Source: a virus. From it: a stretch of 23,387 nucleotides of DNA. The position numbers and the translations under genes were made by a program. The stretch lies in IMG/VR virus record IMGVR_UViG_3300032006_000090, positions 1 through 23,387 of that record. One strand, given 5' to 3'. Below the pieces are notes generated by a model. The model searched no databases and was not told where the DNA came from. It saw only the letters and a list, made by a program, of their open reading frames with translations. This document shows, piece after piece, positions 14,314-21,083 of the stretch (positions within the stretch are counted from its first letter, which is position 1; every line of letters begins with the position of its first letter).

Positions 14314-14924
14314 AAACAATAGAATTAATTAACCCAGAGTTAATAGAAATACTTGATAGGTGGATGGATTTCTATGATAAAAATTGTCCACCATCTTTAC
14401 CTATGGATGAACGAAGGTTTGGTGATAGGGACATGGATTACTATTGTTCAGAAGAATATCTTAGAGAAGTTCAAGCAAAAGGTGAAGACCATAAAGGCCC
14501 ACCAGAGTACGCAAAGGTATGTGATTTTCATTTGACACATGGTGTACCGAAAGAAGTTAGAAGAGAGTCTATGAAAACTTGTGCTGAGTTATCCGCGTGG
14601 TTGTGTGCTAAGTTCAATGCAGTACATGTTTACTATCCTGCTGGTGGTTTCATGTCGTGGCATAATAACTGGGATTGTCCCGGCTACAACATTTTATTAT
14701 CTTATAGTAATGCCTGCGGATTCTTTAAGCATTTAGATGAAGATGGGGATGTTGTGACTATCAATGACCCGATTGGGTGGAGTTGTAAAATAGGATATTA
14801 TGGTGGTAAAGACGAAACTCCATACTGGCATACTGCTGGAAGTCGAGGCCCGCGTCAAACATTTGGATTTGTTATCCCAGACGAAAGTCTATGGGAAGAA
14901 ATGATAGAGGATATATCTTGTTAA
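14310..14924 (+). CDS. Probable 2OG-Fe(II) oxygenase-like (cupin-fold) protein, 204 aa
   Basis: ATG 14310 overlaps the upstream TGA (ATGA) and is preferred over a TTG at 14283 lying inside the mutase gene. The double-stranded-helix part runs from about residue 104: VYYPAGGFMSWHNNWD with H118, N120 and D122 as metal-ligand candidates, then PGYNILLSYS, GWSCKIGYYG and PYWHTAGSRGPRQTFGFVI with distal H174 and R182. This H...H...R arrangement on beta strands is that of 2-oxoglutarate/Fe(II) oxygenases, and the W-H-x-N-x-D-x-P-G block recurs in marine T4-like phages. The first motif is H-x-N-x-D rather than a clean H-x-D, so activity is uncertain. It is the last plus-strand gene of the cassette, and its stop overlaps the stop of the convergent minus-strand operon. 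Confidence 0.55.
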   Translation: MKTIELINPELIEILDRWMDFYDKNCPPSLPMDERRFGDRDMDYYCSEEYLREVQAKGEDHKGPPEYAKVCDFHLTHGVPKEVRRESMKTCAELSAWLCAKFNAVHVYYPAGGFMSWHNNWDCPGYNILLSYSNACGFFKHLDEDGDVVTINDPIGWSCKIGYYGGKDETPYWHTAGSRGPRQTFGFVIPDESLWEEMIEDISC

Positions 14925-15604
14925 AAGAACCCTTCCCTTTGACCTATGACCATAAATCTATCAAACTCCTTCTTACCATCCCAAGAATAATATATTTGTT
15001 GTTTGGTTCCTTCATATCCGCACTCTTCTATTCCTATCTGTTCTTTTAGTGCCTCTATTGAGTTGACACAATTGATACCATACATCTCTTCAACAACATT
15101 TGAGTTCTGCATCGCGTAGACGGCATTAGGATTCTTACCTACTAGTTCTGTTAGGGGATACATTTGTTCGGTGTGAATACAGATTACTACATCGACATCT
15201 ATCTTGTTTAGATTCTCAAACTCAAATGGTATATCTAAGTTCCAATGGCGAATGTTTACAAATTTCTCTTGAGCATAATATTTGTGAAATGATTTGGAAA
15301 GATTGATACTCTCTTCATCCATGTCCACTAAATGAATTTGTGCAACATCTAAGTTTTCACATAGTAGCGGAACCATAGGAAGACCTAACCAAGAATTAAG
15401 AACTAATATTCTAAGATTCCCTTGTTTAGTATAATATTCTTCCAAATATTCTTTCAGTTCTTCAACCAACCAGATTGAAGCATCCATATTATTTTCTTGT
15501 AGAGATTGCCTAAAATCCACAAGTTTGTGAGGCATTTTGTTTTCTATAACATGTAATGCTTCACCCCAGTATTTAAAGTTATTTAAAAAATTAAAATTTA
15601 ACAT
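14921..15604 (-). CDS. Class I methyltransferase-like protein, 227 aa
   Basis: I chose ATG 15604, which overlaps the upstream gene by 14 bases and has GGAAAGG ahead of it; an ATG at 15640 would add 12 residues and a 50-base overlap. A Rossmann-like core is visible: strand 1 LRILVLNSWLGLPMVPLL (about 64-81), acidic end of strand 2 HLVDMDEESINLS (91-103), IRHWNLDIP (118-126) and strand 4 VDVVICIHTEQMYP (137-150). These match motifs I, II, III and IV of SAM-dependent methyltransferases. The glycine-rich loop is divergent (N-S-W-L-G-L-P instead of G-C-G-x-G), as in related marine phage proteins, so SAM use is probable but not certain. It is the last gene of the minus-strand operon. In this context it could methylate a sugar or a fibre protein. 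Confidence 0.6.
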   Translation of the reverse strand: MLNFNFLNNFKYWGEALHVIENKMPHKLVDFRQSLQENNMDASIWLVEELKEYLEEYYTKQGNLRILVLNSWLGLPMVPLLCENLDVAQIHLVDMDEESINLSKSFHKYYAQEKFVNIRHWNLDIPFEFENLNKIDVDVVICIHTEQMYPLTELVGKNPNAVYAMQNSNVVEEMYGINCVNSIEALKEQIGIEECGYEGTKQQIYYSWDGKKEFDRFMVIGQREGFF

Positions 15605-16265
15605 CTTCACCTTTCCCCATTGAGTCAAAAATACAAACATAAGGTAGTTCGCGGTATGTGTGTTTATCTATATCGTGTGGGAAGATATAGCCTTGGTTAA
15701 AACTATATACCCAACCTATAGGAAACAATTTGATTTTGGTTATTCTTCTGTTATAAAAGAAGTTGTCAAGACCACGATAGTACCATAGTATTTGTTTCTG
15801 ATATTTATTAAAGTATTCTGTAATCTCTTCTGTGTTTAAGTTATCATTCCACCTCAGAACCGAAGAGTTTAGATCTGTATATTTATGTGGAATGTGTCTA
15901 GTGTTTTTGAATTGAGTTTCTAAATCGTGCCAGTATGTCTTTACGAAACAGAGACAGTCCTCTGGGTCATAGTTTGCGATAGGAGTTATATCTTTCTGAA
16001 TGATAGTATCAATATCAAAGAACATCTTTTCACCTTTTTGTGTGACGATGTTACTGTCAAAAAGATACATCTTGTTCCACCACTTCACTAATTTGTTTCC
16101 GCCTGGCAACGCGAGTGGTGTAATGTTCTTATCCAATCCTTTTGGATTTTCTGTCAGGCAAAAGAAATCAAAATCCTCGTTGTAGAATTCCTTACATGCC
16201 TTGTACACATTATTGACATGTTGATGATTATATTTGTCACCCCATTTTACTGTGTAGATATTCAA
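15591..16265 (-). CDS. Glycosyltransferase-like protein, KWGxKY family, 224 aa, TTG start
   Basis: The start codon is TTG at 16265. No in-frame ATG exists until residue 66, the TTG sits 6 bases after GAGGGA, and TTGA overlaps the upstream stop as in the rest of this operon. The opening (L)NIYTVKWGDKYNHQHVNNVY is shared with three other genes of the operon. The DxD metal motif is MFFDIDTIIQKDI with D84/D86. A block SSVLRWNDN (about 133-141) and YYRGLDNFFYNRR (about 162-174) supply the conserved downstream Asp. WVYSFNQG (about 185-192) parallels WVYSYNRG in the fusion protein. The architecture is a compact GT-A fold with no membrane segment. Donor and acceptor are unknown. It is followed by the methyltransferase-like gene with a 14-base overlap. 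Confidence 0.72.
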   Translation of the reverse strand: MNIYTVKWGDKYNHQHVNNVYKACKEFYNEDFDFFCLTENPKGLDKNITPLALPGGNKLVKWWNKMYLFDSNIVTQKGEKMFFDIDTIIQKDITPIANYDPEDCLCFVKTYWHDLETQFKNTRHIPHKYTDLNSSVLRWNDNLNTEEITEYFNKYQKQILWYYRGLDNFFYNRRITKIKLFPIGWVYSFNQGYIFPHDIDKHTYRELPYVCIFDSMGKGEDVKF

Positions 16266-16888
16266 AATGGTTCCCTCATATAAACTACATTACCAGACGC
16301 GGTAATCCTTTCTCCGTTTGAAGTATAAAAAGGGTAAACCATGTGTGGAAGTTTTGCATCAAAGAAAATCATTTTACCCACGAACCCCTTGTCAACATTT
16401 ATTGCTAGTTCTTCTGGTACACCCATTGGTGAGTTCATTACAAAACAAAGTCTCGATGTCTTTGGGTCTTTCTTTTCTGGGAAGAATTTATCTTCTTCTT
16501 CTAAGTCATATGGAACATTGATAAAAATTACAAATGAGAACAACCCGCCATGATTATGCATGGGATTGAATTCATGTTTCTTTTGATAGTTAATCCATAC
16601 ACTTTCCAGACCAATCGGTAGCAACGGATGACTAGTATCCTTTTGTGTCTTCATGTACCGTTGTACTTCTTGTCTATAGAAGTGACTCATAATATCTTCT
16701 TTGACGGTCTCTGGCATATCTTCTATTCTTATTTGTCTTTCTAGATGTCCTGCTAGATTGTAATTGTTTGAAGTCTCGCCTACAAACTTTCTATAATAAT
16801 CCAAAGTATCCAAAGATACTTCTCCTGTCCAGATACAATTATGTTTTGATATCTGTTCTTCGGCTATAAACCAATTTGGACTCATCAT
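16262..16888 (-). CDS. 2OG-Fe(II) oxygenase (PF13759-like), 208 aa
   Basis: ATG 16888 overlaps the TAA of the 52-residue gene (TAATG); the TTG at 16894 lies inside that gene and was rejected. The oxygenase signature is WINYQKKHEFNPMHNHGG (about 98-115) with H111/H113, then LFSFVIFINVP. The distal part is VGKMIFFDAKLPHMVYPF with H182 and GERITASGNV with R194. This N-P-x-H-x-H-G-x-x-S-x-V-x-x-x-x-V-P ... H-x-V-x-P-F ... R-I-x-x-S-x-N layout is that of the phage 2OG-Fe(II) oxygenases common in T4-like cyanophages. Such enzymes hydroxylate a substrate using 2-oxoglutarate and oxygen; the substrate of these phage versions is generally unknown. It is unrelated in sequence to the oxygenase-like protein at 14310. 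In this cassette a sugar or a structural protein is a reasonable target. Confidence 0.75.
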   Translation of the reverse strand: MMSPNWFIAEEQISKHNCIWTGEVSLDTLDYYRKFVGETSNNYNLAGHLERQIRIEDMPETVKEDIMSHFYRQEVQRYMKTQKDTSHPLLPIGLESVWINYQKKHEFNPMHNHGGLFSFVIFINVPYDLEEEDKFFPEKKDPKTSRLCFVMNSPMGVPEELAINVDKGFVGKMIFFDAKLPHMVYPFYTSNGERITASGNVVYMREPF

Positions 16889-17046
16889 TACCAATGTCTT
16901 AATACCCCCGATATAATAAAGAAACAGGTGAAGAAGTTTACAAGTACTACTACTGTTCTAAACAAGGCAATTATATCAGCCTCGTGTGAATCATCGGATG
17001 CTTTCTCTCCTAGAGACATGCACCACAGTTTCCATATTTTTTTCAT
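16888..17046 (-). CDS. Small single-pass membrane protein, 52 aa
   Basis: Short gene found by translation of the gap between the oxygenase and the SGNH gene. ATG 17046 follows GAGGAG at ideal spacing; that site overlaps the TGA of the upstream gene. The protein starts MKKIWKLWCMSLGEKASDDS, has a short acidic/charged linker (HEADIIALFR), then one strongly hydrophobic segment (TVVVLVNFFTCFFIISGV, about 31-48) and ends R-H-W. The layout of a basic Trp-rich head, GEKA-x-D-D motif and one C-terminal membrane helix matches a small protein family I associate with T4-like marine phages. Its TAA overlaps the ATG of the oxygenase (TAATG). It may anchor something to the inner membrane; the function is unknown. 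Confidence 0.72.
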   Translation of the reverse strand: MKKIWKLWCMSLGEKASDDSHEADIIALFRTVVVLVNFFTCFFIISGVLRHW

Positions 17047-17054
17047 TATTCTCC

Positions 17055-17768
17055 TCATTTAAATCCGAATGGTAATATTACCTCGCGTGTGAATTGTTCA
17101 TGTTGTTCAGTTGATGGATGGTCTGCTGTTCCTTCACAACCATCACACCATTCATACATACCCATAATGGGTAAAAATTTATCCCAGTTAACTAAATCCT
17201 TCAAGTGTTCTAATTCTTTGTATCCTGCCATCAAATTATTTTCGTCTGGAAATACTGGGTCTTTCATCCAAGACATGAAGTATGGTATACCATATTTGTC
17301 TAAAAACCATTGCGTTCTTAAAATATGTTCTAGTGAACTAATCCACCCAAACATCTGTTCATGTAAATGTGCGTAATATACATCACTTTTTTCAGTCATC
17401 CAATGTGGATTAAGAATTTGCCAATGTTTACTTTCTGGAATAAACCCAGTTGGATTTTCAACCCACCCACTTACATTTTCAAACAATGGTTCTTCTGACC
17501 ACACTTCATGTCTATCTGTACCAGACCACATAATCCCAACTTTAATTTCTTCCCTTATTGGTGGAGCAAGTTCGTGACGACTCTTTAAATATTCTGCCAC
17601 CTCATATATGACACCTCTACTAATTAAACCATTTCCTTGTGACCCCATTGCTTTTGATATGAGAGTCGCACCATATTCTTCTGACAAATAGTTTGGCCAA
17701 GTCTTAATATGTTTTTTCTGATTTTGGTCGGTTAAACTGAAACTACATCCTGCTGTTATTATTATCAT
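17055..17768 (-). CDS. SGNH/GDSL-family hydrolase, 237 aa
   Basis: ATG 17768 overlaps the upstream TGA (ATGA) and puts strand 1 (MIIITAGCSFS) at the very N-terminus; a TTG at 17774 is less likely. Block I is GCSFS with S9 as the probable nucleophile. Block II is GSQGNGLISR (G43, N47). Block III is IMWSGTDR, standing in for the G-x-N-D block. Block V is ADHPSTEQHEQF near the C-terminus with D216/H217. This order is that of SGNH hydrolases, which cleave or transfer acyl groups, often acetyl esters on sugars. About 50 residues in the middle (90-140) are extra and Trp-rich. It lies between a glycosyltransferase gene and a small membrane protein gene. Removal or transfer of O-acetyl groups on the glycan made by the cassette is plausible but not shown. 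Confidence 0.72.
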   Translation of the reverse strand: MIIITAGCSFSLTDQNQKKHIKTWPNYLSEEYGATLISKAMGSQGNGLISRGVIYEVAEYLKSRHELAPPIREEIKVGIMWSGTDRHEVWSEEPLFENVSGWVENPTGFIPESKHWQILNPHWMTEKSDVYYAHLHEQMFGWISSLEHILRTQWFLDKYGIPYFMSWMKDPVFPDENNLMAGYKELEHLKDLVNWDKFLPIMGMYEWCDGCEGTADHPSTEQHEQFTREVILPFGFK

Positions 17769-18577
17769 CTCCAATGCTCCAATAGTTGTGGGTCTGCAAG
17801 GTCATCTTGTTTTGTGTGTCCCCTACTTTCATCTTCAAATGGTAGTAAGTCAATGTTAAATACACAGAGTATACAATTGGGTCTGTATATTCCTACATTT
17901 AAATCATCCTCATCCCAAGACCGCCCGCGATTATATGAATATGCCATGTGTGATGGAAAGTAATCCCATAGTTTAGCACCATACTCACCCCATCTCCATG
18001 AGTGGTAGTTATCTGTTCCATCTGTATATGTGAACCATATCTTTTCTTGATTCTCTAACACATCTTCCCAGATAGGTTCACATTGGTCATCACTCCATAC
18101 TTGACAACTTCCATTTGTATACGCACCATGAGCTAGTTTAAACTGTCTAGTCTGCATGGGTTTTGGGTCTTGCCACCAAGACCGCATTTTAGTTGGTTGT
18201 TCTGTATTGTAAGTTAGAAGTGGTGTAATATCATTCTGTATAATTACATCCAAATCAAAGAAGATGAAGCGTCCTGTCGGCTTATCTGGGCCGAAATTGT
18301 GAGTATTAAAAACGAAAGTTTTAGGCCTGTCCCAACAACGAGCCATACCGTACTTAAACTCGTCAGCGCCGAACCAGTATTTAGGATGGATGGTAGGGAT
18401 ATCGGGAAATGGTATAACCTTAATATCTGGTAATAGTCCCTTATCATTGTCGGTATAACAGTAGAAATGAAAATCCATTGTCGAAGGTGTATTACGCTTA
18501 GACATGCTATAAAGACGGTTAACAAAGTGCGGGCCATATTTTTCTCCCCATTTACTACAAACTACATTAACTCGCAT
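17765..18577 (-). CDS. Glycosyltransferase-like protein, KWGxKY family, 270 aa
   Basis: ATG 18577 follows GTGGAG at good spacing and overlaps the end of the fusion gene by 11 bases; a GTG 12 bases further upstream is possible but unneeded. The opening MRVNVVCSKWGEKYGPHFVN matches the other transferases of this operon. The DxD motif is RFIFFDLDVIIQNDI with D108/D110. HPKYWFGADEF (about 64-74) corresponds to HPRHWFGQENF in the fusion protein, and AYSYNRGR (about 211-218) to VYSYNRGR. This gene and the N-terminus of the fusion are therefore the closest pair and probably arose by duplication. The protein should be soluble GT-A. Its stop is coupled to the SGNH hydrolase start. Confidence 0.75.
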   Translation of the reverse strand: MRVNVVCSKWGEKYGPHFVNRLYSMSKRNTPSTMDFHFYCYTDNDKGLLPDIKVIPFPDIPTIHPKYWFGADEFKYGMARCWDRPKTFVFNTHNFGPDKPTGRFIFFDLDVIIQNDITPLLTYNTEQPTKMRSWWQDPKPMQTRQFKLAHGAYTNGSCQVWSDDQCEPIWEDVLENQEKIWFTYTDGTDNYHSWRWGEYGAKLWDYFPSHMAYSYNRGRSWDEDDLNVGIYRPNCILCVFNIDLLPFEDESRGHTKQDDLADPQLLEHWR

Positions 18578-21083
18578 GGCAATCTCCACAATTTCTGGTA
18601 CAAACGCTGAGGGGTTTCCTCTTCAAGTGTTGACTTATATTTTCAAAGTCATGGTTATAAATTATCTCACCGATATTAAATTTCGTTGCATCATTATACT
18701 TGAAATTGTATGTATAGTCAATAGGATGATACGGAAATAGTTTGTGTTCCATTACATCTCTAGCAATGTACGCACATGGGAAAAGGTTGCCTTGCGAATT
18801 CACATAAAAATATTCACTTTTCCTCGCGTCACACCATACTGGTTCCTTCTCTTTCATCTTAGGTTTCTTGGTTCGTACTTCCTCATCTTTCTTAAACCGT
18901 TTCAATGTTTCCAGACTTACTGGAATATCACTAGCAATACTATCATTTACCTTTATTTCATTCTCGGTTGGTTGTGTAGGAAGTACATGTTCAACCCTAT
19001 CAACAAAAGGTAGGTCTTTTATATATGCCTTGAATGTCTGTACGGTGACTGTGCAGCCTAATTTTTCTTTAAAATACCGACAAATGGACTCAATTTCGTC
19101 ACAGTTTGTCGGGTCTGTGATTTCACACATAAATGTAACCCATTGTAACTTAAAGTTTTCAACTACGGTCTTGAGAGAATCTAGTGTATGTTCTTTTCCA
19201 TTGACAAAAATATCATTAAATTCATTACCTGTATCATTTTGTTTCGTAGATAGTTGTATTAATGCACCTTCTGGATTACCATCATCATATAGTCCTGTGT
19301 ATAAGTCACTATATTGTTCTCCATGCATTTGAAAATACTTGACAAGAGTGTCATTATCTTTTACACTATCTTGATTTATAATAGATATGAGTTCTTGTTT
19401 GGGCATGATGTTGTATAATCTTTCAAATACTTTCTCATAATCCTCTTTGTAGAATAGTTCTTTTAGATTTTGCAAATAGTATTTCTTGTATAGGGATTGT
19501 ACATCCTCAGTTGATGCATCCCAAAATACTCTTTGCATCCCATGTTCTTTAATGTTATCCATAACATCTTTTTTAATACTTGGTAGTGTGTTCTTATCCC
19601 ACAGTCTTTTGTACAACGCGAAACATTGTAGGAAACTTATGTTCCAGAAATATCTAACGGGCCCTAGTTCTTTCGCTTCTTCAAACGCGGTTAAGTGAGA
19701 CTTGTATATGTACCTTTGTTTGTACAAGTCATATATCTCATCCGCATCTTTGTTCCAATATAAGGACTCATCACCCTGTAATAATACAGGGTCATCTGGA
19801 TAGTCAGCGAGAAACTTTTTATGCATTGAAATCATATCACCAGAGTCATATAGTTCCTTTATAATATCTTTGTGGTGCGGTTCTATTTGTCGTATAAAGA
19901 TAAGGTCAGATATCTCTCTTTCCAATTCTGGTACATGTACCTTCACTTCAGAAATTGTACCTTTGAAATATTCATCCAATTCTGGGAAGTCCTTTATCAT
20001 TTTTTCTGATAAAGATTGTAAATCATTTGTTTCAATAAGTTCTTTTATATCTGATATTGTCTCTTTGTCCATATAGTTTTCTTGTAGCATACTATCTGTT
20101 AAAGATTCAAATCCAATCCACTCGCGTAATGTTTCAAACTCTTTTGAATATTGTTCCCAATCTTGTTTCAATTGGGGTAAGTCTTTGAGGAATTTTTCTT
20201 CTAGTGTATCGTAGTCCTTGGTACGCAATAGCTGAGATATCTTATTTGTGTGTTTGTTTTTATCAAAAAAGTTATCTGGAAACTTGGGTAACCATAGTCT
20301 TTCAAATTCTGTTTTGCCATGCCAATGTATGAGTAGATTATAATCTCTCAATTCATGTGGTTTTAAATTGTTTTTATTTTTCCCACCAACCGATGCTTCA
20401 AATATACAAAACTTTGAATTTTCTCTGTACAGGTGTTGCGTGACATCATTAGGATGTTGTCTCCCTCTATTATAGGAGTATACCCATTCACTTGGTAGGA
20501 ACGACCAATAGTTATCGCCTACTGCTTGGTGTTCCCTGTATGGGTAGTAGTTGTCGGTTCCTTTCCAAAAGGTTTTAAACACGGTGTCCTTGTGTTTCAT
20601 TACATCGTTGTAAATCTTTTCCCCTTGGTCAGTACACCACAACATGACACTAGAGTTATATAATGTGCCACGCATATCTGTAAATCTTCTATCGTTGAGA
20701 ACATTTGGATTTTCCCAATTAGAATAAATCATATGTGGAGTTTTTGATAATTCAAATATGTCATCTATATTGTTTTGAATAATAACATCCAAGTCTAGAT
20801 AACAGAATGGGCCTTTGGTTTTTAACCAATGGTGAGAATTGAGAACAAGAAACTTAGCTCTATCCCAACAGAAGTTTTCTTGACCAAACCAATGCCGTGG
20901 ATGGAGAGGGTCTACATTTGGAATAGACCTAATCTTAATATCCTTGTGGATTCCTTCTGGTTCGTCTGTGTAGCATATGAACTTAAACCTCTTGGTATAG
21001 TTCTGCTGAACCATTTTGTATAGATTGTTTACATATTCTGGAGAGTACTTATTGCCCCATTTCATGCAAAGAAAATGCATCAT
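18567..21083 (-). CDS. Fusion: glycosyltransferase + helical repeats + radical-SAM/SPASM-like C-terminus, 838 aa
   Basis: A continuous 838-codon frame. Residues 1-265 are a KWGxKY-family transferase with DxD D97/D99 (CYLDLDVIIQNNI), HPRHWFGQENF and VYSYNRGR. Residues about 280-575 are charged helical repeats. Three units (DYDTLEEKFLKDLPQL, NDLQSLSEKMIKDFPEL, GDMISMHKKFLADYPD) are spaced by about 61 residues, followed by L-Y-K-x repeats near 453, 490 and 531. Residues about 605-690 (ALIQLSTKQ, FNDIFVNGKEHTLDSLKTVV, VTFMCEITDPTNCDEIESIC) look like the second half of a radical SAM barrel. The C-terminus has C751-x13-G-x4-C770, the hallmark of SPASM/twitch domains, then C828-x3-C832-x2-C835. No CxxxCxxC cluster loop precedes the barrel-like part. 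ATG 21083 overlaps the upstream gene by 35 bases. The fusion looks genuine; the catalytic role of the C-terminus is uncertain. Confidence 0.68.
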   Translation of the reverse strand: MMHFLCMKWGNKYSPEYVNNLYKMVQQNYTKRFKFICYTDEPEGIHKDIKIRSIPNVDPLHPRHWFGQENFCWDRAKFLVLNSHHWLKTKGPFCYLDLDVIIQNNIDDIFELSKTPHMIYSNWENPNVLNDRRFTDMRGTLYNSSVMLWCTDQGEKIYNDVMKHKDTVFKTFWKGTDNYYPYREHQAVGDNYWSFLPSEWVYSYNRGRQHPNDVTQHLYRENSKFCIFEASVGGKNKNNLKPHELRDYNLLIHWHGKTEFERLWLPKFPDNFFDKNKHTNKISQLLRTKDYDTLEEKFLKDLPQLKQDWEQYSKEFETLREWIGFESLTDSMLQENYMDKETISDIKELIETNDLQSLSEKMIKDFPELDEYFKGTISEVKVHVPELEREISDLIFIRQIEPHHKDIIKELYDSGDMISMHKKFLADYPDDPVLLQGDESLYWNKDADEIYDLYKQRYIYKSHLTAFEEAKELGPVRYFWNISFLQCFALYKRLWDKNTLPSIKKDVMDNIKEHGMQRVFWDASTEDVQSLYKKYYLQNLKELFYKEDYEKVFERLYNIMPKQELISIINQDSVKDNDTLVKYFQMHGEQYSDLYTGLYDDGNPEGALIQLSTKQNDTGNEFNDIFVNGKEHTLDSLKTVVENFKLQWVTFMCEITDPTNCDEIESICRYFKEKLGCTVTVQTFKAYIKDLPFVDRVEHVLPTQPTENEIKVNDSIASDIPVSLETLKRFKKDEEVRTKKPKMKEKEPVWCDARKSEYFYVNSQGNLFPCAYIARDVMEHKLFPYHPIDYTYNFKYNDATKFNIGEIIYNHDFENISQHLKRKPLSVCTRNCGDCHAS

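Noticed and set aside
12929-14924. Possible mobile-element boundaries of the glycan island
   Set aside because: I found no terminal inverted repeats, direct repeats, tRNA, integrase or homing endonuclease at 12344-12407, 14921-14924 or 21700-21716.
18567-18605. Terminal C-x3-C-x2-C of the fusion protein read as the radical SAM cluster loop
   Set aside because: The spacing matches, but it lies in the last eleven residues, after the barrel-like part. Radical SAM cluster loops precede the barrel. It fits auxiliary SPASM-type cysteines better.
18656-18663. TATAAATT on the plus strand as a late promoter
   Set aside because: One mismatch, inside a minus-strand gene, and no plus-strand gene follows within several hundred bases.
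18868-19332. 154-codon plus-strand open frame inside the fusion gene
   Set aside because: It is antisense to the conserved radical-SAM/SPASM-like region, has low-complexity Ser/Phe content and no ribosome site or promoter.
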